Numbered from the stretch's first letter, positions 31,846 through 43,206 are shown. The stretch: DNA of 64,000 nt from Pseudoips prasinana (GCA_951640165.1 OX621249.1:8793001-8857000); one strand, 5' to 3'. The notes: a model not told the origin generated them from the sequence alone. Program-made: numbers and translations.

Positions 31846-32237
31846 CAACATACGTAATTAACGCACACCCTCAAACACCCCAATTAGAATATTATGTTGT
31901 AATCATAATACGTACACTGAATTTTTTATTTAACATGTATATGCGTTGTTATTTACTAAATTAGTTTCATGGAATAAAGTTTATTTTTCTTTATTCTGTA
32001 TTGAATTATGAAATTTGTATGAATACAAATAAAACTGCGATTTATAAGTCTTATTACTTTGACTTACGGTCCATTTCAATTGGTTTTGACTCTACAGGGT
32101 TGATATGACAATAATTTCCGTAGATTTAATTATTTTAGAATAAGAAATTGCCTATATTAAAAATGATATTAATCGATTCAGTAAACGATTCTGAACAAAC
32201 TATTTTCAGGAAGTGCGTTAATTGCGTTACATCTTGT
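31846..32237. other. no recognised feature
   Basis: AT-rich DNA. Confidence 0.4.
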
Positions 32238-32345
32238 ATAAGTATGTTTATGAGTTGTATGGTTGCCAAAGTACAGGCTTTGCTAGTTAGGGATCCGATT
32301 GCATTGACCGTTGTGTTAGTTGTCCCAAGATATTTATTTATTAAT
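32238..32345 (+). repeat. SINE 3' fragment
   Basis: ATGGTTGCCAAAGTACAGGC and GTGTTAGTTGTCCCAAGATAT parallel the 3' end at 33485-33560. Confidence 0.55.
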
Positions 32346-32837
32346 AATGATATAATCCTGAAATCAGAGCATATTTTCATATATTTAGCTTATGTGTAAT
32401 ATCTATTTAAAATAACATATACACTTTAAATTGGTTGTATAAACTCGTAAATAAAATTAATTATTAGTGGTATTTTTTTACCCTATCACGCTGTTCCGAA
32501 CACACATTAAAAGCATTTAACATTTTTAGTTCTTTTTGCAATTTTAACTCGTTTTAAAGGCGGCATCAGCAACGCCTGCAAATACTTCCATCGTGGTAAT
32601 AATTAATCTACGTAACCAAAATGCCGACTGCAAATCATGCCTCACTACAGCATTTGATCAATGAAATCACAGAAAATAGAATAAAAAACATCACACGTGT
32701 CTATGACTGCAAGCATATTATATTTTTTTTTTATTTAGTTCTATCTTTTTATTAATCTAGGCGTACACAATATAAAATAACAAAAATCAAATGTAAAATC
32801 ATGAATAAGTGGCGCTCAAAAATTAAACCACTTTGGT
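32346..32837. other. no recognised feature
   Basis: AT-rich DNA. Confidence 0.4.
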
Positions 32838-32915
32838 GGTCACACATATATGGGCTGACCGCGAGCTTAGTTGCTTAACCTCGCCGATCGCTTAAGGTCC
32901 GGAGAGAGCTGAAAG
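32838..32915 (-). repeat. 5S-rRNA-derived SINE head
   Basis: Antisense TTAGTTGCTTAACCTCGCCG and GGGCTGACCGCGAGC, i.e. the GTTAAGCAACTAAG box of the 5S-like head. The spacing to the GTGTGACCACCAAAG box matches the 52478 copy. Confidence 0.7.
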
Positions 32916-33337
32916 ATATTCTCCCTCTGATCCGCTACGGAGGTTTGCGAATCGCCTGTAACGAGACGGTGTATCGCTAAATGAGTTTTAGATACGGTTC
33001 TATAAGGTTAGTGGATATAAACCGGCAGGTGCAGCTAATGGAAAATGGTAAATTGACCAATCACATGACGATTACCTACGTGCGTAACCGTAATTGAACC
33101 AATCCTGTAGGATATACAAAAGTAGCCTGTAAGTTATGATGTTTATTGAATTACTTTAATAAAATTACTCGGTAGACTTGGTGGGATTCGCACAGACATG
33201 AGGCCTTGTGTTTTCAGAAATTTTAATAATAATAAAAAGAGAATTAATAGTCAATTTTTTTTGGAAATATTAAGAATGTTTCGCTTTTTTCTTTTATTGT
33301 TGTATTTCCACCGATGAAGGAGCTTAAGCACCTATGC

Positions 33338-33560
33338 CTAGTGATTAGTGGCCCGACTGCTAAGCCAGAGGTCGTGGCTTCGATCCCTACTGAGGATAAA
33401 CCTATGTCTGATGAGCTTGATTATTTGGTCTGTGTGTGTCATTTATTTATAATATGTATGTATTTAGGAATATATTAGTATGAATGACAGTTGTATGGTT
33501 GCCATAGGCTGCTCCTAGTTTGGGACCAGATCAGTGTGTTAGTTGTGCCAGATATTTTAT
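33338..33560 (+). repeat. tRNA-derived SINE, full length
   Basis: TGCCTAGTGATTAGTGGCCC head, AGGTCGTGGCTTCGATCCC B box and 3' TTGCCATAGGCTGCTCCTAG. It serves as the intact reference for the SINE split by the mariner at 1144-2632. Confidence 0.75.
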
Positions 33561-34669
33561 ATTTTTTTAGTAGATATATATCTCCTTTTTTACTTAAATA
33601 TTTGCGATGCTGCGGGTTAGGTAGTTATTAAAAAGCCTATAAAAATTATTCAATAAGTTTGTGATAGAAAATGCAAAGATGGCTATCTATTTAAAGGGCA
33701 TATATATGGATCAGTGCGCAATCTAGGCGTCGTAACTTGGACTCCTTTGTCCTGATCGCAATCTCCATAAACCAGCTAAACACCTAGCCGAGATTCGCCT
33801 CACGCGAGTCCCGGGGGCCCACCCCGCACCCACCCCCTTTAGTTATACTGGAGTTAAAGTGCCTTATGATTTCGAGACTTTCCGCAAGGCGGTGTCGGTC
33901 TTTTATTAATCCATAAAAATCTCAGGTCGCCCTCGTAAACGGAGACAACAAACAATAATTACTTAGTCTCTCGCTCAGTTCTCTTCCGGTAGATATATTG
34001 AGTACTAAGTCTATTTAAAGTATGCTTTCAAAATATTTATACTACACTACCTATACTGCCCTTACTGCTTTAGTAATAAAGACGTTTTTGTGTGAAAGTG
34101 TATCTACCGACTTAAGTGTCGAATGTGATTATTTAGAATTACCTAATAGATAATTGTACTTATATTGCTGACCCACATTAGGAGGTGAATATATGTATGT
34201 ATTACTCAAAAAATTAAACCTGTGTATTAGTTATTATATGTTATAGTCTGATCGTGCGCCTAGTTGCTTAAAATCATCAATTATTTTTAAAATTTAATTA
34301 ATAATAATGAATTAACGGGAATATGAGAGAGCACTGGCTATGAGCGGCTTTTGGTAATTGATCAGTTTTTATTTTCAGTTCCCGTAATAAAAAGGCAGGT
34401 TTTAGGTTTTATATGTATGAAATGGCATCACAAGGATGAGTCTGTTTCAATCCTGAGAATTATGTTTTAATATCTGTTGTGAATATATGTTATAATATTA
34501 TAACCTAACTTATTTTCAATCCTATTACAATTTTGTGGTTCCATTGATTGCCTTGTTTTGTCTCCGGCCAGCTTCCAGAATCAAATCTGTATTGGCTTGA
34601 AAGAATCAGGTATACGTACACTTCATAACAAACAATTTAACTTAAGAATCATATTTGTTTTGTCGACAG
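33561..34669. other. putative intron, small GC-rich patch
   Basis: 33775-33840 (GCGAGTCCCGGGGGCCCACC) is markedly GC-rich without a usable frame and splice pair. The rest is AT-rich with no feature. Confidence 0.35.
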
Positions 34670-34767
34670 GTCCACCTTCGCGCCGAGAGAGCGAATTCAA
34701 GAAGCCGGCTCACGCCCCGCAGAACGGCGTGCGCGTTCACCACCGCCCCCATATGCCGCACAACAAG
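34670..34767 (+). CDS. internal exon 1 of the proline/serine-rich gene
   Basis: 98 bp bounded by TTTTGTCGACAG and a GTAAAA donor. It enters in phase 1 (GT completes a codon) and leaves in phase 0. It codes PPSRRESEFKKPAHAP...RVHHRPHMPHNK: basic, proline- and histidine-rich, probably disordered. GC content is far above the flanking introns, typical of an exon in an AT-rich genome. A longer open frame seems to run across both splice sites (34558-35007) but its flanks are intronic in composition. The downstream partner is the exon at 38553 (phase 0). The candidate frame ending at 11796 is phase-compatible upstream. I do not recognise the protein, and no domain or membrane segment is visible. Confidence 0.65.
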
Positions 34768-36065
34768 GTAAAACACATTCCCCTTACGCACACACATAGC
34801 GATATTATAAATAAGTGCCTACGACACGTGTCTTGCCTCCAAACGACCAACCGTATAATATGCCTTATAGCGCTGCCTACCTCGACAGTTGAGAAAAATC
34901 GTTGTAACCACACAGCTTATCGGCGTACAATGCTTTTTATTATGACGTTGTACGTTCTACAAAGCATATCAACCAACAAAATGTGGTCTTTTCGAGAAAC
35001 TTTTTAAATTTCCCCGCAAACTCCACTGCTAAAATATGCTTAACTGTGTTGACGATGGAACTTTCCGGTTGTGACTCTTTAACTATTAATAGGCATGAGA
35101 TCCGGTGATAGTATGTGTACGCTCATGTATGTATATTCAAAATGCAATTTTTGTAAGTAATTTATAAATAGTGAAATACGCTTGTTTAGTAATGTTAACA
35201 GGCGTTATCTGCCTCTGGTTACATTCGACAAAACTAACATTCCGTTGTAAATGTATAAATACAATACACGGAAAATGCACTGTCCAAAACAAATAGATAT
35301 ACAAATATATATGAACACAAATATTTTGCTTGCTGGGATCCGCGACATTTGGATCAAGAAGCAGGTTCTAACGGCTCAGTCGTGAAGGTCATCATTAGAT
35401 TTGAGTTCTATTTAAAATCTCTGCCAGGTGGTTGCTTATACAATATTGCCTGAAAATCAAATGAACGTAGTAAAAATAGCGCCGTCTCTTGTATAATACT
35501 TGCACCAGTTTTCTTATTCAAATTAATAAAATGAACTCTTATTATGTCATAAGAACCGGAGAAATGCTATAACAGAACCTCATCTTGGACAGTATGATTC
35601 CTGTTCAATGTTGCCAGATCGATTGATTTATAACATGTTATTTGAAACGACTGATGCTTTAAGACAAGTATATCTTGGACAACATCATTCCTGTTCAGTG
35701 TTGCAAGGTGGACAGATATATAGATATAACCTCTCATTTATAGCTCTTCATGCTGCAACAAAACGACACGATGTCGTTTAATTCCCGTTACCGTTTAACA
35801 GTTAAATTCCCGTTAAAGGGTTGTCAGCTCTGCGAAGTGTTTGCAAAAGATTTTTTACCTTCCTGGTTTTTTAGGGATTTCCATGTTTTTTCCAGATCTA
35901 TTTGAGATGGAATTAACGTTACTGTTATTTGGTTGATAATTTATTATTTTTTAAGCAACTATTAAATATGGACCTTACACGTAATGGCTGCTTCTTTAGT
36001 ATTTTCCCGCTGTTAAAACAAAAAATCTGTCAATTTTCATTTCATTTAATCATACCATAATAACG
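34768..36065. other. intron DNA with a 90-bp duplication
   Basis: TCTTGGACAGTATGATTCCTG at 35583 recurs as TCTTGGACAACATCATTCCTG at 35673, a diverged tandem duplication. Otherwise featureless. Confidence 0.5.
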
Positions 36066-36338
36066 ACAGGCCTGTTGGCGTGGTTGGCAAATGCTTGCTT
36101 TTCACGCCGGAGGTCTTGGGTTCGATTCCCACCCAGGACAGATATTTGTATGCAGGAACATGTCTGTTTGTCCTGAGTCTGGGTGTTATTATCTATATAA
36201 AATAATAATTATTGTTTCACAAATGGTTGCACTTTGAATAAGTATGTATTACTAGTTATCTGGTTTCCATAGTACAAGCTCTGCTTATTTTGGGGTCAGA
36301 TGGCCGTGTGTAAATAATGTCCCAGGATATTATTATAT
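36066..36338 (+). repeat. SINE group A, full length
   Basis: GACAGGCCTGTTGGCGTGG head, GGGTTCGATTCCCACCCAGG B box and TTCCATAGTACAAGCTCTGC 3' block. About 40 bp of extra AT-rich sequence (about 36198-36240) sits in the middle. Confidence 0.85.
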
Positions 36339-37669
36339 TATTATATGTGGGCCTGGCAACACTCTTCCTATTTGAATTATTCATCAGCCGTACATTGTAA
36401 TTAAGTTTAATGTAGTTAACTCCAAAACGGTGCCACAAACTTCGATCCCGCTGGAAACTCGTAACAGCCTAGTACAGTGTAGGTTGATGAATGCCGGTGT
36501 AGATTTGATTCAGTGGTGTTTCCAAGTTGACGAAACCAGAACCCTTACCCTTTTTGTGTGTGTAAATAATACACATGGAACTGTCGTTTTAGGTAGGCTG
36601 TCCAAGAATTTGGGAAGTTTCATTATGTGCAATCTAAGTTTGTCTATCTCTTACGTCTTTAAGATTTATGCGAAGGCATATCACGTAACACGATTTCCTC
36701 TTTACGATCAAGCGTGGGATCTTTATATTCTAAGCGCCGTCTCTCAATAGTACAGTCGACGCTACGTCAGTGGTAACACTTGAACTACAAAATCCGCCCT
36801 TACCGCACCATTAATAAGGTATTCATGTTAGTTTCAAGTGTATCCATTGGCGAGGCGTCCACTGTTCCTTGATCAATAGAAAACTCCAGTACTACGAGTA
36901 TGTATTAACGGCACGAATAAGAGTCATTTGCATTTCAGCTGTACAGATACATGATTTTTTTTATGTTATTGTATAATCCATTGCTGTATCATTCGGATGT
37001 CAATGCATCCGAACTTGGTTATATCTGGTGTAACATTTACTGCACTAACAGATATCATCCAGCTATTTAAATGCTTTCAATGGTCTTCCACTACTATCGC
37101 AATCACAATAAGTTAAACTTTTGTCCCTTTATATAAGTATGGTTTACAGGAGTGTAAGCGTTCCAAGAATATCAATTCTATAGTGACCAATAACAGCAAC
37201 TTTGGTTGTATAAAAAAAGTTATACGAGGTTGATTAAATTGGATTCAATCCTGAATGCCTTAAAATAAATAGATTCGCCAGTAAATTTATTTGTTTCAAC
37301 ATTTACTAGTAACAGGATCTAACGTTTCTTTAGTCAAACTTTAATAATTGTCTCGTTTCGCCAAAGAAAAATCCGCCTTTAATTTTATTTCATGTTAGCT
37401 AAGTTAGTTGAAGAAGTTCTCGTATTAAGTGCATTTCCAATCGTGATCACTCCATGCTAGTGTCTAACTTGAATTTAATTTAGCTAAGTAACTTCACATG
37501 TCACTTTAGACAATAAATAACTTTATCTGTCACTTGATACAATATATAATTATTCGGTATGATTCAGAAGAAGTTAATTCTTAAGTTTAGGTTATCCTAT
37601 TAATGTTTTTAAATTTTCGCGATTTGTACACATTTTTATGTACTGTGGACACGGGTCTAAATCGCGATA
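36339..37669. other. intron DNA, no recognised exon
   Basis: A 106-codon frame at 36430-36750 has no motif and no splice pair, and I do not call it. Confidence 0.35.
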
Positions 37670-38065
37670 AAGATATAGGCAAATCATTACTTTGGTTACC
37701 CGACGTTTCGGCATGGATTGCACCAGCCGTGGTCACGGGTCGACTGGTGTGGCTCGGCAGCGTCGTCTCCGTGAAGCTCAGGTTTCGGTATCTACCCTCG
37801 CATGGTCTTGATATTTTTCTTTTACGAAACTGTCGGTACACACGACACTAGTGACATCAGCGCCCGGGCGCACTACGTCGGTTACGCGACGATGGCACTT
37901 TTAGGTTATCCTCTCACGATACGATACGATGAAAACTGGGCATATAAGATAGCGGGTGGCAGCTCTGAAAGATATTATATGCGCGCTCTCAATCCTTTTG
38001 CTCTTCGACGGGACAACCCGCTAGACCGATTGGTTGACCATCAGCTTCTTAACCTTTCGGCATGA
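37670..38065 (+). repeat. dispersed repeat with CCCGACGTTTCG core
   Basis: TACCCGACGTTTCGGCATGG and CCGTGGTCACGGGTCGACTG match the family at 5497-5660. The GC-rich part to 38065 is open for 87 codons in one frame (37802-38065) but has no known motif. It may be an unrecognised portion of the same element. Confidence 0.45.
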
Positions 38066-38147
38066 CCCAGGAAGCCATGATTTTCTGCGCCTAAACATAC
38101 CACCTTTAAAACAATAATGCAGGCTAACGATATCGAAACTAATATTA

Positions 38148-38267
38148 CACACGGCTACATATCAAGCTATACTTTCCAGTATAAGCTGACCTGTCATTGT
38201 ATGGAAATCCTATACAACGCGAGATCAGCTTATACTAGAAATGTATAGCTTGATATGTAGCCGTGTG
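38148..38267. mobile_element. palindromic TA-flanked MITE, intact
   Basis: 120 bp beginning CACACGGCTACATATCAAGC and ending in its complement GATATGTAGCCGTGTG, flanked by TA at 38146-38147 and 38268-38269. Arms of about 50 bp pair along nearly the whole length. The TA duplication points to Tc1/mariner-type mobilisation. Confidence 0.75.
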
Positions 38268-38552
38268 TACAAACATATGTATGTGGACAAAAATTGGAAC
38301 TGTTAATTTTCTAACTCCTCGTTTCTTTCTGATTAAATTCGTTGCGGGATCTATGACAGTTAGGCGATTCCCCGGGATATACCTGAGCCTCACCGCTCAG
38401 TGTCATTTCATTGAGTGCCACTGTTGATCCTGGCTTACAGGAGTTACAGTGATGGGTAAGCGGGAAGGTCTAGGCCCGATAAATTAAGAAAAAAAGAATG
38501 TTGAGAAAAAGCAAAAATTTCAATAAATTCAAAAGACTGTTTTTCTGTACAG

Positions 38553-38627
38553 AACGACGGTTCCAGTTCGACGGGTGCTCCATACAGACCGCCTCCAATA
38601 CGGATATCAAACGGTATCCAATCACAG
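38553..38627 (+). CDS. internal exon 2 of the proline/serine-rich gene
   Basis: 75 bp (25 codons) between TTTTTCTGTACAG and GTTAGT, phase 0 on both sides. It codes NDGSSSTGAPYRPPPIRISN then GIQSQ. All three frames are open, so the frame is set by the neighbouring 45-bp exon, which is open in frame 0 only. Serine/proline-rich with PPPI, possibly a linear binding motif. It is symmetrical, so it could be skipped without changing frame. The family is not recognised. Confidence 0.6.
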
Positions 38628-39030
38628 GTTAGTTAACTGCAATACTCCAAAGTATTCAGACCTCACGATTCATTCAAATAATTAAATCACCGTCGCATTT
38701 TATCATACTATCTATCAATTAAAGGTTAATTAGGATCAATACCCAGGGACCCAGGATTACGCCATAATAAATAATGTTTAGAAGAGAACTAACTATAAGA
38801 TTAAATAGTATCTACTATATGGTGGATTAAATTAAAGCCTTTAGGTAAGTTAAATTATTGTCCTACTGATAATATAAATGCGAAAGGTTGTGAGTATAGA
38901 TCTTTGTTACTCATTCACGCAAAAACTACCGAACGAATTTTGTCGACACTTTGTAGTAATATAGATTATATATCCGAATAACACATAGGTTATATTTTAT
39001 AAAGTATAACTCGGGTAAAACCGCGGGGCT

Positions 39031-39723
39031 TTATCTTATCTTATCTTATCTTTGATGGGGTGTACTGGCGTACAGCACTTCGACCCTTCAGGATCTTTTG
39101 TACTATCCCCCACTGGTTTTATTCTATCCCTAAAGTCCTGAATGAAGTCTTCACATAATCCAGTACACTTCTTAGGGGTAGATCCTTGTAGTCTCCTGGT
39201 TCTGGATATACCAGCCCCAGGATGGCCATTCTGTGTCTTGCCAATGCATCGCATTTGCATATTATATGCAGCATTGTTTCCTGTTCTTCCCTACAGGTCC
39301 TGCAGATCGGGCTATTCGACAGTCCCAATTTGTGTAGGTGATAGTTGGTGCCATAGTGGCCCGTGAATACTGCTACTATCAGTCGTAGCTGGTTTCTGCT
39401 GTACTTCCAAAGTTTTTTGGACCAGCTTTTGTCTATTCCTTTAATGAGTTGCTTTGAGTGTTTTAATTCCTTGATTTTGGTCCACATTTGATTGTGTTTA
39501 GCTGTGGATTCATTTTTAAGGATTGCTCCTATTACATTTGGAGGAATCCCTACGCACGGTTCTGGTCCACAGAACTGACTTTCAGATCCCTTCCTAGCTA
39601 GTGCATCTGCTTTTTCGTTGCCTTCTATTCCTGTATGGCCTGGTACCCATACGAGTTTGACTTTGTTTTTAGTACCAAGTTTGTTCAGAGCCGTGATACA
39701 GTTCTGGATTAATTTTGATTCCG
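39031..39723 (-). mobile_element. 5'-truncated non-LTR retrotransposon with RNase H
   Basis: The 693 bp are flanked by a perfect 14-bp duplication AAAACCGCGGGGCT (39017-39030 and 39724-39737). The 3' end (left side) is a run of ATAAG repeats instead of poly(A), seen here as TTATC repeats at 39031-39050. Target duplication, 5' truncation and simple-repeat tail all indicate target-primed reverse transcription. Confidence 0.85.
39119..39718 (-). pseudogene. LINE ORF2 C terminus (RNase H plus CCHC)
   Basis: An open minus-strand frame truncated at its 5' side by the insertion boundary. It encodes the end of an RNase H domain (VWVPGHTGIEGNEKADALAR, including the GHTGIEGNE..D element), then a linker, then a C-terminal zinc-knuckle-like CRTC(x8)H(x4)C (ICRTC, MLHIICKC) and DLPLRSVLDY before the stop. 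RNase H followed by a C-terminal CCHC suits the I/R1-type RNase H-bearing LINE clades. The exact clade needs a tree. Reverse transcriptase and endonuclease domains are absent, so it is dead, though the retained part has no stop or frameshift. Confidence 0.75.
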
Positions 39724-39844
39724 AAAACCGCGGGGCTAGTTAGGGTTATATTTCTAAAGAGTACTGCGCGTTGTGATTGTCCATCTATATGACAGATGGT
39801 ATGGAGTTAAAGAGTAGTAGGCTTTAGTTAATTGGTGTTCACCC

Positions 39845-39920
39845 ACATCATCATCATCACAGGCGGAAGACGTCGACTTCTGGACAAAGTCTCCTCCCCC
39901 CACACCCTCGAGATCTCCAC
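39845..39920 (-). repeat. RTE-type tail fragment
   Basis: CATCATCATCATCACAGGCG then AAGACGTCGACTTCTGGAC and GATCTCCACAG. The 3' end only. Confidence 0.6.
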
Positions 39921-40247
39921 AGACTCCACTCGAGATTTCCACTCTTTCGCTCACCACTCACCACCCATTTTATAGTACAGAGTTATTATTAGAAGTTTAA
40001 TAACTGGAACTTAACAAGCTGCAACTTTGACTGCTGTACATAATTTCATAACATTGTCCATAAGAAGCTTTATATAACGCTTTTTATGTTTCCGAGAAAG
40101 GTTATAACACCTTTTTTGGGGTTCAGATAGTGTCTATACTTTTAACAACTGCTAAAATCAACTTTTTGGTATTTTTAGGTGTTATGGTTTCTGAAAAGAG
40201 TGATTATGACTCAATCGGGGTGATGATGCCTTTGTTTAAAAGTCCTT
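39921..40247. other. no recognised feature
   Basis: AT-rich intronic DNA. Confidence 0.4.
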
Positions 40248-40556
40248 CACTGCCTCGTTGGTCAAGTGGTAGCGTATTCAACCGCAGATAATGTGCTTGG
40301 GCACAATCCCGGGTCGCCCCAAAAATTATTTTGGAATTTTTCTGAAATAAAAAATTACACTTCTGTGATTTGGCGAGCGCGTAAGGCCCAACATACAGGA
40401 CCAATGATTTTTCCAAAAATGTGATATTAACAGTCCGGTCCGGTCGTTTCATGTAAATAAAGTGTGTTTTCGCACACATTTGTGCACTATAATATGTCTC
40501 GCACAGATGGCTAGACGTTATTGAGACTGGCCGCCATGGCCGAAATTCGATCAAGA
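40248..40556 (+). repeat. SINE group C
   Basis: tRNA-like head CTGCCTCGTTGGTCAAGTGG to ATCCCGGGTCGCCCC, AT-rich middle, then CGCACACATTTGTGCACTAT and GGCCGCCATGGCCGAAATTC. It lacks the (CAT)n tail seen at 48892. Confidence 0.7.
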
Positions 40557-41029
40557 TGACTTAAAAGTCCTATAGCACGTAGATAGAGGTAAAAACGCTC
40601 TCTATCTTTTTTGTTGTCGTAGAAAATATGATCAATCATATATTACACTGACACAAATACCTCCTTTATGTATATTTGATCTAATAGTATAGATATTATA
40701 TTTGTTCTTTTGTGTATTTGTTATTCACTCGAGCATTTTTTCCCGCGCACCTAAATACCCATAGAAGTCTAATTTGGGTAATCTGCCAAGTTTCTTTCAG
40801 TGGGAGTTGCGTAGTTTTGAAACGTGCCCAATAAAGCCTATTGATGGCAATAGGCCTACAAATATATTACGCCGTGTACACGTGTGGGAGTAATAAATAC
40901 ACCCACACACTTCCTGTGGGTGTATTAAACCAATAAACACACCCACCAATCAATGTAGAGGTGAGCTTCGCACAAAGAGTCCGTGGTTGCATTTTCCTAC
41001 TTATATATTTTGTAACATTTTTGTACTTT
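40557..41029. other. intron DNA with a 12-bp foldback
   Basis: AATACACCCACA (about 40907) is the exact complement of TGTGGGTGTATT (about 40926). Otherwise featureless. Confidence 0.4.
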
Positions 41030-41105
41030 TTAAGTTAGCGAATAAGCTTACTGCCGCCTGATGATAAGCGGTCACCGTAGCCTATACACGTTTGGTACAA
41101 CTGAG
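41030..41105 (+). repeat. LINE-derived 3' fragment
   Basis: CTGCCGCCTGATGATAAGCG then GTCACCGTAGCCTATACACG, as at 20900-20970. Confidence 0.45.
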
Positions 41106-41826
41106 ACATATCTAGAACTGACGATCGATGTAAATTGAGTTGTGTGTATCTGAAGCATCGTAGCACCCAAGCGGCTGAATCTTTTTGATTTAGTTTTGTT
41201 TCTCTAAAACTCAACTTTAATCGAGGTGGTTATAAGCTATGATTAATTATAATCCGTCGATCTTATCAAAAGCAACGGCTGTTTTCTATTTTAAGTTGGT
41301 GGTTTATATCAGTTAGGTTAAGATTCCCTTTTTTAAAGGGTCACATGCTGTAGTCTCTTGGGAAAGCCTTAGCAGGGAGTTAATTCTACAGACTCACGTG
41401 GATAGAAATTTCGCTGAAACCTGAACTATAATGTTCTTTATATTATTTCTCAATTACATAGATATATTTTCACACAGCTTCGTGTTCATGTACATTGGGT
41501 TATTTGGGTTCAACTCGATTGCCACCCCGTTGTGAACTTAGGGGCTCGCGCCTACAACTCGCGTGGGTTGTAGTCACTGTAGGTTTTATCAAAGGGTACG
41601 TAGGTCAACAAGTGGGTGTAACAGACTTTCGGCTGCGCCACTTTTAAGTATTACCTACAAGATTTAATTTGTAGTTGTGTTTACTTTAAAGTGAGTGAAT
41701 GAATTACTTAGAGTGCGCTTTTAAGCTATAGAACATGGTGTTTTCTAGTTGTATGTTAAGGGGAAACGTATTAGTTCTTTTTAAGCTGAAGATTAAGTAT
41801 AGCTATGATAACCATTGTTTCCTATT
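41106..41826. other. no recognised feature
   Basis: AT-rich intronic DNA without a supported exon. Confidence 0.4.
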
Positions 41827-42062
41827 GCCTCGTTTGTTTAGAGGTAGCGTTTTCAATCGCATATATTGATGCCTTGGCTTATAGCCCGCATGTTATACGT
41901 CCATACCTCAACGAGAAAATAAGCTTTGTGCCGCGCTTGATCTCTCTTCGGTGGCGGATAGCCGTGCCATCTGATTATGAAGGTATTGGATGCATCTATC
42001 TTGGAGTACAAGCTCCGGCACAGTTGGCTAGTATCCGTTGATATTGGCCGCCGGATCTGAAA
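41827..42062 (+). repeat. SINE group C, decayed
   Basis: TGCCTCGTTTGTTTAGAGGT head, GTGGCGGATAGCCGTGCCAT and GATATTGGCCGCCGGATCTG. It is degraded relative to 40248 and 48655. Confidence 0.6.
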
Positions 42063-42886
42063 TTAAAAAGGGAGCAATATTATTTGTTTGGGGCGTACAC
42101 TAATTCAGCGAATTGTTAAAGTTTATAGACTTTTTACATATCACCAAAGGTTTATCATCAGTTCCAAATTCAAAGGAGGCCATCATACTTAGGCCTGAGC
42201 AGCTAATTGAGAACTCGACTGTACATATATTTATACCTATTAAGTGATAAATCCGTTAGTAAGGGTATTTTTATGCTCTATTCAGCATCAAGGATGGGGG
42301 AAAGGTCGGCAACGCGTTAGTGATGATGCTGCCCGTTTAGCAAACGTCACACCAAGTCTCTTAAAACTTCTTACATTAACCGGTTATCGTCAAGTTGGCT
42401 GACTTGTTTTTATAAAAGATAAATTAAATAATCAACTAGTTATTCTGCAAATAACTGCCAGTGTACTTTAAGGTGCGAAACACAATAGATCACATCTGTT
42501 TCGCAAACAGGCCTAATTAATGTGCGCATTTACTGGTTATTGTATAGATTAACGAGCAATTGTACATAATTGTGAAATGAGGCAGCTTGTTAATGCAAGA
42601 ATGTATTAAAATCGATATTCATTTATGATATAATGAGGATGGGGTCTATAGGGTTTGCGGTTCTCGAGTTACACACCACCTAAGTAACATATTTAAGTAA
42701 GGGTTATTATCTACCTTTAAACCTTAAACGTGAAAATAGAATAATGACCTCTGGCGCGGTTCACTTACTATGTAGACTTTTATTTGATTGACGGCTTGAG
42801 TCTCCGGTGAAAAGTAAAATTCGCCCCTTATAAATAAATAAAAATAAATAAAAAAAAAGATTGTGTGTACTTATGTACACGCGTTA
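42063..42886. other. no recognised feature
   Basis: AT-rich DNA with a simple TAAA run near 42830-42858. Confidence 0.4.
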
Positions 42887-43206
42887 GAAGTTATACTTCT
42901 TTGGCGTATGGAAAAAAATAACTAAAATGCAGTAGTGATTAACGATAAATATTAAAATTAATCAAAAAGTTTTTATTTAAATAAAAATACTAGAATATAC
43001 AACTTGAACATAGTTATAAATTTTCATACCACCTAGAACTAACTTCATGCTGTTAAATTTAGGTGTCGGTGTGCGCGCGCATCGTAAAAATTCACTCTCA
43101 TCTAGAACTAACTTCATGCTGTTAAATTTAGGTGTCGGTGTGCGCGCGCATCGTAAAAATTCACTCTCATCATTTTTCTCCATCGCGCCAAAAGAAGTAT
43201 AACTTC
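42887..43206 (-). mobile_element. TIR element with internal 69-bp tandem duplication
   Basis: The ends GAAGTTATACTTCTTTGGCG (42887) and the inverted GAAGTTATACTTCTTTTGGC (43206) make TIRs of about 17-25 bp. On the minus strand an ATG lies directly inside the right TIR (43183) and opens a 68-codon frame. Within it DESEFLRCARTPTPKF...KLVL occurs twice in a row (69-bp period, 43033-43101 and 43102-43170, nearly identical). It is probably a non-autonomous derivative that keeps the start of a transposon ORF. No family is assigned and the target duplication is unclear. Confidence 0.55.

Larger units (their letters stand above)
38861..39739 (+). mobile_element. Helitron split by a LINE insertion
   Basis: Starts TCCTACTGATAATATAAATG, runs to AAAACCGCGGGGCT, and after the inserted LINE resumes to end in CTAG at 39736-39739. 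TC...CTAG ends and the GCGG/CCGC hairpin are Helitron hallmarks. Without the insertion and one copy of the duplication it would be about 170 bp. Confidence 0.75.

Noticed and set aside
34558..35007. 149-codon open frame on the plus strand
   Set aside because: It runs through both splice sites of the exon at 34670-34767. Only the exon part has coding-like composition.
36430..36750. 106-codon open frame on the plus strand
   Set aside because: No recognisable domain or splice pair, and it lies in the putative intron.
42837..42860. Simple TAAA repeat as a retroposon tail
   Set aside because: No element body is attached, so it is most likely plain microsatellite.
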